Source of the DNA: Streptomyces finlayi
GTDB lineage: Bacteria; Actinomycetota; Actinomycetes; Streptomycetales; Streptomycetaceae
NCBI RefSeq assembly: GCF_014216315.1
Contig: NZ_CP045702.1
Span: forward strand, 3,534,001 to 3,598,000
DNA: 64,000 bases
Reading direction: 5' to 3'
The notes beneath the pieces were generated by a model. The model searched no databases. It saw only the letters and a list, made by a program, of their open reading frames with translations, and was not told the origin of the DNA. Position 1 is the stretch's first letter, and the number at the start of each line of letters is the position of its first letter. The translations under genes and the position numbers were made by a program. Shown one piece after another: positions 15,403-24,710 of the stretch.

Positions 15403-16866
15403 TCAGTCGCGCTTGCAGATGCGGTCGAGGAGGTTGGCCGTGGCGCGCTGGATCCGCGGGTCCACATGGCCGGGTCGGTCCAGGGCCGGGGACCAGGCGA
15501 AGGTGCCGGAGGCGAAGACGAGGGCGCCGGAGGGCGCCCGGTACAGGGAGGTCTCCTGGTGGCGGGTGGTTCCGTCGCCGTCCCGGTACGGGGAATGGGC
15601 GAGCAGGATGCGGTTCTCGTGTTCGGGGAGCGTGGTGCGCGGGAAGTAGCGGTCGGCCTCGCCGGCAACCAGCCCGTCGATCTCGTCGCCCTCGGTGGCG
15701 CCGGTCGCGTCCCAGAGCCAGTGCTCGGCGTTCCGCACGACCAGGGGGTGGGGTTCGGGGACCCGGCCCGCGTACTGGATGCCGAGGAGCTGCTGTTCGG
15801 CGCGGTCGACCTCGCGCCACAGGGCGGGCTTGCCGGGCCCCCGTCGCTTGCGGCAGGTGAGCAGGCCGTCCGGGACGCCGGAGGCGGACGGGGAGAGACC
15901 GACCTGCCAGTACATGGTGTTGGCGGAGAGGAAGACGAGCGAGGTGCCGGTGTCACGGGCCAGCTCGGCGGTACGGCGCATCGGCACGGACCAGTACTCG
16001 TCATGGCCGGGGAAGACCAGGCCCCGGTAGCGACTGGGGTCGACGCGGCCCGCGTGGAGATCGCGGGCGTCGGCGTAGGCCAGGTCGTAGCCGTACCGCT
16101 CGGCCCAGCGGATGAAGTCGTAGGCGTGGCCGACGTGCAGGGGCAGTCCCGCACCCGCGTACGGCCGGTCGAAGGAGATGGTGACGGCGGCGTCCTCCTC
16201 GCCGAGCAGCCGTCCCTGTTCGTCCCAGGCGTGGTAGAGGCTGGCGCCCGTACGGCCGTCCTCCGGGTAGAGGTTGTACGCCTGCCACGTGATGTCCGGG
16301 AGCAGGAGGAGCAGGTCGGCGGGGTGGTCGTCGCGGACCGTGAAGGGGATGTGGGAGCGGTAGCCGTCGGCGGTGGTGAGGACGGCGACGTACGCGCCGA
16401 CGGACCAGTAGCCGGGGATCTGGAGCCGCCAGGAGAGCCACCAGTGGTGGCAGGAGACCGTGCGGTCCGCGGCCAGCGGGGCCGGCTGGACGATGCCGGA
16501 GAGCCGGGGACTGGTGGTGATCTTCGCGGCGCCGTCGCCGCCGTAATGTCCGATCCGGTAGACGTCGACGGAGAACTGCTGGGGCGGGTCGACCGTGATG
16601 TGGAAGTCGATCGCCTTCCCCGGGGCCGCGGCGCCCGGCGAGACGAAGCCCTTGATCTGCCGGTGCACGTCGTCGGCGGTACGCGTGCCGCCGCCGGTGC
16701 CGCCCCGGCCGAGCTCGGGGTCCGCGTACCAGGGGACGACCTGGCCCGTGTCGTCGAAGTAGTTCTCGCTGCCGCGCAGCCAGGGCAGGGGGCCCTGCCC
16801 GAAGGGATCGCTCACGGCATGCGCGAGGGCACCCGACTCCCACCGTCGAATCTGCTCCGCCCCCAT
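15403..16866 (-). CDS. N,N-dimethylformamidase large-subunit-like protein
   Basis: A 487-residue protein matching the C-terminal part of the N,N-dimethylformamidase beta subunit (a glutamine-amidotransferase-like fold). Recognisable stretches include VDVYRIGHYGGDGA, PFTVRDDHPADLLLLLPDITWQAYN, VFPGHDEYWS and VFLSANTMYWQV. The HDEYWS histidine and nearby acidic residues could be metal ligands as in the true enzyme. I see no signal peptide. The family is conserved beside purC in streptomycetes, but the substrate is unknown and amidase activity is an inference. It starts at ATG 16866; its stop lies about 100 bases before the purC start on the same strand. Confidence 0.8.
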   Translation of the reverse strand: MGAEQIRRWESGALAHAVSDPFGQGPLPWLRGSENYFDDTGQVVPWYADPELGRGGTGGGTRTADDVHRQIKGFVSPGAAAPGKAIDFHITVDPPQQFSVDVYRIGHYGGDGAAKITTSPRLSGIVQPAPLAADRTVSCHHWWLSWRLQIPGYWSVGAYVAVLTTADGYRSHIPFTVRDDHPADLLLLLPDITWQAYNLYPEDGRTGASLYHAWDEQGRLLGEEDAAVTISFDRPYAGAGLPLHVGHAYDFIRWAERYGYDLAYADARDLHAGRVDPSRYRGLVFPGHDEYWSVPMRRTAELARDTGTSLVFLSANTMYWQVGLSPSASGVPDGLLTCRKRRGPGKPALWREVDRAEQQLLGIQYAGRVPEPHPLVVRNAEHWLWDATGATEGDEIDGLVAGEADRYFPRTTLPEHENRILLAHSPYRDGDGTTRHQETSLYRAPSGALVFASGTFAWSPALDRPGHVDPRIQRATANLLDRICKRD

Positions 16867-17085
16867 ACCGCTCCCCGCCCTCGAGTCCCCCGGACAACTC
16901 TGGTGCGCCGGATGTCAGCGCCGATCCCCAGCACATCACATAACGCATCCACTCCGTCACCGTTCGTCGCGGATTGACGTGAACGGAACCTGCGCTTCCG
17001 GGTATTGGCGATGCGGGGTCACGCACGACAGGCCTGTCGTGGACGGCTGGCAGGAGGCTGCCGGCCCCTGCCCCGACCGCCCCGG

Positions 17086-18786
17086 TCACACGAGGCGGAC
17101 GGGCTTGTCCGTGCGGACTCCGACCCCGGCGAGCCACACGCGCAGCGGTTCCGCGTCGCCGTCCTCGACCAGGCTGAGGACGGGGCCGCCCAGGTCGGCC
17201 GGGCGCCGCCCCTCGACGAGCAGTGCGGGGCCGTCGAGCCAGTCGAGCCCGGGGGCGGCGCCCGCCGTGTCGACGGCGGCACAGCAGACCATCGCCACCA
17301 CGTGGTCGGCGAGCAGCTCCGAACCCGTACGCGGTGGCTGGAGGGGAAAGAGCGGGAGCGGGTCGGAGCCCCAGAAGTCGAGGGGGTCGCCTCCCGTGCC
17401 GCCCTTCGTGGTGTCGCCGGCCGTCGGCACAGGGGCCTGGGCCGCCTCCTCACGTGCCACCGCGGCACCGATCCCGGCGGCGAGCTCCTCGCCTCCGGAG
17501 GGGGAGCCGGTGAGATGGCCGATGACGCGGGCGAGCGTGGGGACCGCCGGGCCGCCGGAGTCGATCGTGGACGTGGGCGGCACCCCCATGGCGTCGAGGG
17601 TCCGGTGGAGACGGGCGGCCTCGGCGCGCCACTTCCGGTCGACGACCTCCTCCGGATACTGCTGCCAGTCGACGGGGGACCAGCCGGGACCGTTCTCCGC
17701 GGGGCCGCCGTGGAAGAGTCTGGCGGCGAGCAGTGAGGCCGCTTCGTCGGCCGCACCCGGTTCTTCGAGCAGGTCGCAGGCGGGGCGCTCGCCGAGCCGG
17801 GACGTGAAGCCTTCCGCCAGCCGGTCCCGGCGGGACAGCTCGGTCAGGGCGGAGACGACGCCCGCATCGAGGCGCGAAGGCCAGCGGCCCATCCGCCAGG
17901 CGGGCAGCGCGACCCGGGTCAGCAGCCGGTCCCAGCCCGCGTACGCGAGGCCGACCTGCTCCTGGGCGGCGATGCGCAGCGCGTAGTCCACGCCCTGGGC
18001 GCGCATCGACGCGGCGGCGGCGACGCACCGCTCCATCTCGGCCGTGTGCTCGCGGCAGCCGCGCAGCAGAATCCGGGCGACCCGGCCGACGAACGCGAGC
18101 GGCAGTCCGCGTATCGCGCCCTGTCCGGGCGCGACGCCGTCGGCGACCGCCGCGTCGAGCCCGCGGACGAAACGGCGGGCAGCGGCTATGTCGGGGTGCG
18201 TGGACGGGCCCGTACCGGCGACGACCGGGGCGAGGACGGCCCGCAGCTCCGCGACCCGCATCCACCACAGGAACGGGGAGCCGATCACGAGCACGGGAGC
18301 GGCCTGTACGCGCCGACGCGGGCGGCGGGCCAGAAGCCCTTTCGCGACGGCTGATGCGCGCGGCTGGGCGGACGGGTGCGTACGGTCCTCCAGCCAGCTG
18401 TCGCAGTCGGGGGTCAGCGCTATGGCGGACGGGGCCGGAACGTCGAGCCGGTCGGCCAGCTCCCGGACCAGCCGGTAGAGGTCCGGCGCGGACTCCTCCG
18501 TGACGGCGACGGTCGGACTGACCGCCGGTCTCGCCCTGGAGACCGCGAAGGCGACCGCGGCGGCGACCAGCAGCACGACGAGCGCGACGGCGGTCACCGT
18601 CCAGCGCACGGCATCCCAGACGCCGCCGCTGATGCGGCCCTGCAGCGATGCGGCCAGCAGTACGACGGCCACGGCCGCCGGCAGGATCGCCACGGCAACC
18701 GCTCTGCTGCGGATGCGCAGCAGAGCGAGAGCTCGGGCGCGCGCATCCAGCGCGCCCAGCTCCTCACCCAACCCGGTACCGGACAT
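17086..18786 (-). CDS. Membrane protein, degenerate M48-like peptidase
   Basis: A 566-residue protein with two membrane segments at about 31-50 and 62-82, followed by a region laid out like a membrane M48 (HtpX/Ste24) peptidase: APDLYRLVRELADRLDVPAP, then VLVIGSPFLWWMRVAELRAVLAPVVAG. In active M48 enzymes the last stretch ends in LAHEAAH (HExxH). Here LAPVVAG replaces it, so zinc ligands and catalytic Glu are gone. The C-terminal half is helical and Ala/Arg-rich. It is therefore probably a pseudo-enzyme with a binding or scaffolding role. The assignment rests on layout and short motifs only. Confidence 0.65.
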   Translation of the reverse strand: MSGTGLGEELGALDARARALALLRIRSRAVAVAILPAAVAVVLLAASLQGRISGGVWDAVRWTVTAVALVVLLVAAAVAFAVSRARPAVSPTVAVTEESAPDLYRLVRELADRLDVPAPSAIALTPDCDSWLEDRTHPSAQPRASAVAKGLLARRPRRRVQAAPVLVIGSPFLWWMRVAELRAVLAPVVAGTGPSTHPDIAAARRFVRGLDAAVADGVAPGQGAIRGLPLAFVGRVARILLRGCREHTAEMERCVAAAASMRAQGVDYALRIAAQEQVGLAYAGWDRLLTRVALPAWRMGRWPSRLDAGVVSALTELSRRDRLAEGFTSRLGERPACDLLEEPGAADEAASLLAARLFHGGPAENGPGWSPVDWQQYPEEVVDRKWRAEAARLHRTLDAMGVPPTSTIDSGGPAVPTLARVIGHLTGSPSGGEELAAGIGAAVAREEAAQAPVPTAGDTTKGGTGGDPLDFWGSDPLPLFPLQPPRTGSELLADHVVAMVCCAAVDTAGAAPGLDWLDGPALLVEGRRPADLGGPVLSLVEDGDAEPLRVWLAGVGVRTDKPVRLV

Positions 18787-19111
18787 GGCCGGATGTCACC
18801 CCCTCTGCCCCCGCGACGGTGTTGCTCACTCCCCCACTGTGGCACCCGTCACTGACATCGCAATGCCGGTGGGCCAAGTGCCGGAACGCTTGTGCCGCAC
18901 CCTAGTTGGGAGGCCGACGGGCGTCATCCGGATGGCCGAGCCGTCACCCGATGGAATGGCTTTGGCTAAAGCTGCTGACGCGCCGGCTCATATGGGTTCG
19001 CTGATTCGTGCGGCGTACGGCGCAGCGCACGGGGGCCGTGCACCCCGGCGCACGAGAGGTGTACGCGAGCCGTACGGGGCTGTGAGGGAGTCGTGCGGCC
19101 GGGGCTGGACA
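18787..19111. other. Intergenic region, no gene seen
   Basis: About 330 bases upstream of the M48-like gene and downstream of purD. It contains several imperfect copies of GTACG/CGTAC-rich words around 19010-19080 but no frame with family resemblance. It probably holds the promoter of the M48-like gene. Confidence 0.4.
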
Positions 19112-19153
19112 CGCCTGTGCCCGGCACCTCCGGAAAGGTGCCGGGCACAGGCG
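19112..19153. terminator. Terminator after purD
   Basis: CGCCTGTGCCCGGCACCT (19112-19129) and its perfect complement (19136-19153) form an 18-bp stem with a six-base loop, about 25 bases past the purD stop. Confidence 0.9.
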
Positions 19154-19178
19154 ATGCCAGGGGGAGGCTGGGCCGGTG

Positions 19179-20429
<1,251 letters not shown>

Positions 20430-20537
20430 GGGGTGCAGCCTAGCCGCCGGGGGCCGGGACGCTCGACGGGCTCCGGCCCGCGGACAGGACGGGACGCGGC
20501 CCGCGCCGTCACCCGGAGGGCACGCCCCTGCTCGGAC

Positions 20538-22802
20538 TCACTGCTCGTTGACGAACTCCTCCACGACCGTGGCACCCAGTTCGCGGACGATCAGGTCGTG
20601 GCCCGAGAGCGCCGAGTCGACGAGGTCCGGATCGTCGGCCTCCGGGGTGTCGTCCTCCGGCGCCACGGAACGCGACGGCTCGGGGGCGTAGTGGTTCTGC
20701 GACGCGGAGTTGGCACCGGACCCGCCGGAGCCGCCGGAGCCGCCGGAGCCCTGCGACTGCGACGCGTATCCCGAGGACGGGGACTGCTGGGACTGCTGGG
20801 ACTGCTGGGACTGCTGTCCCTGTTGCCCCTGGTGCTGCCCCTGCTGCCCCTGGTGCTGGGCCGGGGGCTCGTACGCCTGCGGAGCGGGCGCGGGCGGCTG
20901 GTAGGGGGCAGCCGGCGGGCGACCGCCACCGGACGGCGGCGGCTGGCCCGAGCCGCCCGAGAGGTCGATGACCGCCTCCACCTTCCACTGGGCGTTGAAC
21001 CGCTCGGCCAGCGCCTCCTTCAGCACGCCCTCGCTTCCGCTGGCCGCGAAGTTGTCGCGGGCTCCGGCGCTGTGGAAGCCGATCTGCAGGGTGGTCCCGT
21101 CGAACCCGGTGACGTGGGCGTTCTGGCTGAGCAGGATCCAGGTGAACCGGCGGCGGTTCTTGACCGCCTCCAGGATGTCGGGCCACATGTGCTGCACCTG
21201 GGCCATGCCGACACCCTGCGCCACGCCCTGGCTCGGCGCGGGCGCGGGGGGCGGGGAGGCGACGGGCGCGGCCGGCGCCGGGGCCTCGGGTGCGGCCGGC
21301 CCGGGCGGGGTCCGGCCGGGGACGGACGCGGTCGGCCAGCCGCCGGGACGGCGACCGGCATCGGCTCCGGCCGCCGCGGGCCAAGCGCCGGGCCGCTGAC
21401 CGGCGGGCGGCTCGGCCGGGGGCTGATGGGCGGGGGCCACCGGTGCGGCGGGTGCGGTCTGGGCCAGGGGCGCGACCGGCGGTGCCTGGGACGCGGCGGG
21501 GGCCTCGCCCCGTACCGCCGCACGGGCAACCGAGGGACCGGCTTCGGGCTGCACGGCGGCGGGCGGTGCGACCGGCGCCATGGTGTGGGCCTCCGGCCCC
21601 GGCACGTACCCCATGGCAGGGCCTGCGCCGGTGGCGGCGAAGGAGGCACCGCGCTCCAGCCGGTCCAGCCGGGCCTGGAGCGAACGTTCGTCGTCGAAAG
21701 CGGCCGGCAGCAGCACCCGGGCGCAGATCAGCTCGACCTGGAGCCGGGGGGACGTCGCCCCCCGCATCTCGGTGAGCCCTTCGTTGACCAGATCGGCGGC
21801 ACGGCTCAGCTCGGCGGCACCGAAGACCTCCGCCTGGGCCTGCATCCGCTCGACCACATCGGGGGGCGCGTCGATGAGGCCCTTGTCCCCCGCGTCCGGA
21901 ACAGCGGCGAGGATCACCAGGTCACGCAGACGCTCCAGGAGGTCCGCGACGAAGCGCCGAGGGTCGTTCCCGCCCTCGATCACCCGGTCCACGACCTCGA
22001 AGGCCGCGGCCCCGTCTCCGGCCGCGAAAGCTTCCACGACCGAGTCCAACAGCGACCCGTCCGTGTATCCGAGGAGGGAGGTCGCCATGGCGTATGTCAC
22101 ACCGTCGTCGCCCGCTCCCGCGAGCAACTGGTCCATGACCGACATCGAGTCACGCACGGAACCGGCACCGGCGCGCACGACCAGGGGCAGCACGCCGTCC
22201 TCGACGTAGCTGTTCTCCTTGCCGCACACCTCGGCGAGATAGCCGCGCAGGGTGCCCGGGGGAACCAGCCGGAACGGATAGTGGTGCGTACGCGACCGGA
22301 TCGTGCCGATGACCTTCTCGGGCTCGGTGGTCGCGAAGATGAACTTCAGATGCTCCGGCGGCTCCTCGACCACCTTCAGCAGGGCGTTGAACCCTGCCGG
22401 GGTGACCATGTGCGCCTCATCGATGATGTAGATCTTGTAGCGGCTCGACGCGGGCCCGAAGAACGCCTTTTCCCGCAGGTCACGGGCGTCGTCCACGCCT
22501 CCGTGCGAAGCGGCGTCGATCTCGATCACATCGATGGAACCCGGCCCGTTGCGCGCCAGGTCCTGGCAGGACTGGCACTCCCCGCACGGCGTCGGCGTCG
22601 GCCCCTGTTCGCAGTTCAGACAGCGGGCCAGGATGCGCGCGCTGGTCGTCTTTCCACAACCGCGCGGCCCACTGAACAGGTACGCGTGATTGACCCGGTT
22701 GTTCCGCAGGGCCTGCTGGAGGGGGTCAGTGACATGCTCCTGACCGATGACCTCGGCGAACGACTCGGGGCGATAGCGGCGGTACAGCGCAAGGGACGAC
22801 AC
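20538..22802 (-). CDS. dnaX: DNA polymerase III gamma/tau subunit
   Basis: A 754-residue clamp-loader ATPase. The AAA+ domain has Walker A SGPRGCGKTTSAR, the zinc-binding cysteines in CLNCEQGPTPTPCGECQSC, Walker B YIIDEAHM and the sensor FATTEPEKVIGTIRSR. The middle collar domain is followed by a long Pro/Ala/Gln-rich linker, a conserved tau-like block (about 560-650) and a Gln/Ser tandem tract. The GTG at 22802 gives SSLALYRRYRPESF, the family start. No Shine-Dalgarno is visible and GATAAC lies about 10 bases upstream, so the mRNA may be leaderless. I see no slippery site that would produce a separate gamma form. Confidence 0.95.
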   Translation of the reverse strand: MSSLALYRRYRPESFAEVIGQEHVTDPLQQALRNNRVNHAYLFSGPRGCGKTTSARILARCLNCEQGPTPTPCGECQSCQDLARNGPGSIDVIEIDAASHGGVDDARDLREKAFFGPASSRYKIYIIDEAHMVTPAGFNALLKVVEEPPEHLKFIFATTEPEKVIGTIRSRTHHYPFRLVPPGTLRGYLAEVCGKENSYVEDGVLPLVVRAGAGSVRDSMSVMDQLLAGAGDDGVTYAMATSLLGYTDGSLLDSVVEAFAAGDGAAAFEVVDRVIEGGNDPRRFVADLLERLRDLVILAAVPDAGDKGLIDAPPDVVERMQAQAEVFGAAELSRAADLVNEGLTEMRGATSPRLQVELICARVLLPAAFDDERSLQARLDRLERGASFAATGAGPAMGYVPGPEAHTMAPVAPPAAVQPEAGPSVARAAVRGEAPAASQAPPVAPLAQTAPAAPVAPAHQPPAEPPAGQRPGAWPAAAGADAGRRPGGWPTASVPGRTPPGPAAPEAPAPAAPVASPPPAPAPSQGVAQGVGMAQVQHMWPDILEAVKNRRRFTWILLSQNAHVTGFDGTTLQIGFHSAGARDNFAASGSEGVLKEALAERFNAQWKVEAVIDLSGGSGQPPPSGGGRPPAAPYQPPAPAPQAYEPPAQHQGQQGQHQGQQGQQSQQSQQSQQSPSSGYASQSQGSGGSGGSGGSGANSASQNHYAPEPSRSVAPEDDTPEADDPDLVDSALSGHDLIVRELGATVVEEFVNEQ

Positions 22803-22916
22803 ACGTACGAGGTTATCGGGGCGGACCGACAACCGGCCCCGCACCGAGCACACCACCGGCGTGACAAGCCACACCGGGCGCAACCACCGGCACGGCGAGC
22901 CCCAGAAAACACAAGG

Positions 22917-23002
22917 GCCCCCCACGCACCCGCCAGAGCCAACCTACCCTTGCTGCCTTCCGGCCCTGGGGGAGTTCAGTCAGATAGCGCCACGTGAGGG
23001 GC
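22917..23002 (-). ncRNA. ffs: Small signal recognition particle RNA (4.5S type)
   Basis: On the minus strand the RNA reads GCCCCTCACG at its 5' end, which pairs with CGTGGGGGGC at the 3' end. The apical part contains CCCCCAGGGCCGGAAGGCAG and AGCAAGGGTAGG, matching the conserved SRP loop (GGAAG/AGCA and GGTAGG) that binds Ffh. It lies just upstream of dnaX on the same strand, the usual place in actinobacteria. Ends are set from the closing helix and may be off by several bases. Confidence 0.88.
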
Positions 23003-23115
23003 TGACGCCCACCTTAGCCGATCCCCACCCCCCGAAGTCCACCCGATCCGCCCTCGGGGGAGACGTTCGGACCCTCTCGGGGGGAACGGGTTCGCGAGCA
23101 CTCCTCAACGTCTTG

Positions 23116-23121
23116 TATTGT
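23116..23121 (+). promoter_or_regulatory. -10 box of tRNA-Ser
   Basis: TATTGT lies seven bases before the tRNA start; a weak TTCGCG 19 bases further up could be the -35 box. Confidence 0.4.
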
Positions 23122-23128
23122 TTGCCGC

Positions 23129-23216
23129 GGAGGATTCGCCTAGTGGCCTAGGGCGCACGCTTGGAAAGCGTGTTGGGGGCAACCCCTCACGAGTTCGAAT
23201 CTCGTATCCTCCGCCA
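23129..23216 (+). tRNA. tRNA-Ser (anticodon GGA), integration target
   Basis: Acceptor GGAGGAT pairs with ATCCTCC, the anticodon loop TTGGAAA gives GGA, the long variable arm TGTTGGGGGCAACCCCTCA is of class II type, the T-loop is GTTCGAA, and CCA is encoded at 23214-23216. It reads UCC and UCU codons. Its 3' half, from the anticodon loop on, is repeated at 45091, so the present gene is a hybrid restored by integration. Confidence 0.97.
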
Positions 23217-23295
23217 TTGCTCTCACCGGGCAATACGTCGAAGGCCCCCGCAGCTTGCTGCGGGGGCCTTCGGCGTTGGTGGTTGCAGTTTTGGT
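23161..23295. repeat. attL: left direct repeat of the element
   Basis: The repeat starts in the anticodon loop (TTGGAAAG), covers the 3' half of the tRNA and its terminator, and ends in TTGCAGTTTTGGT. It matches 45091-45225 at 134 of 135 positions; the difference is G at 23273 versus A at 45203. Confidence 0.95.
23239..23272 (+). terminator. Terminator of tRNA-Ser, inside attL
   Basis: CGAAGGCCCCCGCAGC and GCTGCGGGGGCCTTCG pair perfectly. The same hairpin is copied at 45169-45202 in attR. Confidence 0.9.
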
Positions 23296-23324
23296 TGCAG
23301 TTGTCACCAACGGGCTGCTGGCGC

Positions 23325-24587
23325 CTACCGACTGTTCAGAGCCTCACGGCACACGCCGCAGAACATGGCCGTGTCGCGCCCGTACCGGCGCATCAGCTGG
23401 CCGCATTCAGCGCACGGCCCCAGCTCCCACGGCGGGCAGCCCAGAGCCGCAGAGGCGGCAGCCCGCTCGACGGGCAAGATCAGCGTGGGGTTGCCTGACC
23501 GTTGCGCCGGCATGCGCGGCAGGGTGAATCCGCCGGTCGGCTGGCCCAGGTCTCGGATAGGCCGTGCGTCGCTGACGAACCAGCCCTCCTCACCCGCCCG
23601 GCAGTTTCTGTCGATCTCCTGCTCGGCGAAGGTGATCTCATCGTCCTCCTCCTGCCCCGGTGCCACGGGGAGAGGAGTCTTCTCACCGACCATCTCCCGC
23701 CAGCGCTCGCAGTCGGCCGCGGTGACCCACATGTGCCGTCCCGCCCGGCCGCTCCCTCGATTGGGCACGTACACCGGCACGCTCTCCCCCGTCGCGCTCG
23801 ACAGCACGAGGTCTTCGAGATGCACCGCCTTTTTCTCCGGCAGGCACAGGGCGGGCAAAAACCAGTCCGAGTGAACCTCGCCACAGTGACCGGCGCCATC
23901 GGTCACCAGGCAGTGGCGGTCACTGCTGGCCACACATTTCCAGACCTGGAGGTGACGGTAGCCACCGCGGATAACCATCTCCTTCCCGCCAGCGATATCC
24001 CTCCAGGGCATGTCGTCCACGCGGGCCCAGGGCGCCCGGTCGATCAAGGAAGCTGTGCGGTCCTTCGCGACCCACAACGGTGTGATGTCCTGCTGCACGG
24101 CGTTGACCGAGCGACGGTGGACGCTGCTCGGACTGAGATGGTGATACTGGACCTCCCACCCGATGCGTATACCTCCAGGGCCGGTGACGAGGGCGTCTGA
24201 GATGCTCCGGCGGTTTGCCGTAGGCACCTCGGCATCGGCGTCCAGGCCGTAGCGCGAAGCGGTCACGACGATCCGCTCCTTCGTGGCCTTGTGCTGCTCA
24301 CTCTCCGCCGGTGTGGCTTTGTGCGTGACCGGAAGGTGCGATGCGACGAGCGGCCGTCGGCCCCCGACGCGGCCTCGGCGGATGAACATCCACGGGGACT
24401 TGCCCCCGGACTCCGACAGACAGTCCCGCCCGTCATGGTGCGCAAGGCATTCGAGCAACTGCGGATCGCGTTCGGCAACCCTCGCGGTGATCTGCCGCAA
24501 CAGATCAGGACGCCCCGGGTGACCGAGGTCAGGCAGTGACAGATTGATCTCTATGCCATATCCGGTGTGCCACACCCCATTTGCCAT
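23325..24587 (-). CDS. CoiA-like predicted nuclease
   Basis: A 420-residue protein. The central region has the layout of the competence-protein CoiA nuclease (PD-(D/E)XK type): ISDALVTGPGGIRIGWEVQYHHLSP, with Asp, Glu and the EVQ motif, then R and PLWVAKDR. The C-terminus has a CxxC-x(13)-CxxC pair (CAECGQ and CGVC) that looks like a zinc ribbon. The ATG at 24587 is chosen because GGAG precedes it. It sits between the integrase and attL, a place where actinobacterial elements often carry accessory nucleases. A role in handling incoming DNA or in defence is inference. Confidence 0.65.
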   Translation of the reverse strand: MANGVWHTGYGIEINLSLPDLGHPGRPDLLRQITARVAERDPQLLECLAHHDGRDCLSESGGKSPWMFIRRGRVGGRRPLVASHLPVTHKATPAESEQHKATKERIVVTASRYGLDADAEVPTANRRSISDALVTGPGGIRIGWEVQYHHLSPSSVHRRSVNAVQQDITPLWVAKDRTASLIDRAPWARVDDMPWRDIAGGKEMVIRGGYRHLQVWKCVASSDRHCLVTDGAGHCGEVHSDWFLPALCLPEKKAVHLEDLVLSSATGESVPVYVPNRGSGRAGRHMWVTAADCERWREMVGEKTPLPVAPGQEEDDEITFAEQEIDRNCRAGEEGWFVSDARPIRDLGQPTGGFTLPRMPAQRSGNPTLILPVERAAASAALGCPPWELGPCAECGQLMRRYGRDTAMFCGVCREALNSR

Positions 24588-24710
24588 TTCTCCACCATAG
24601 AAACGACCACTGACATTCAACAGGGCGCCTCCCAGGGGGAGATGAGCGCACACAGCACGAAGCCGGACGACGGATCCCCGTCGCCCGGCTTCGTGAGGTG
24701 GACTCACCGG

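Noticed and set aside
23118..23498. Plus-strand frames reading through tRNA-Ser and attL
   Set aside because: They contain translated tRNA and terminator sequence and overlap the CoiA-like gene; not coding.
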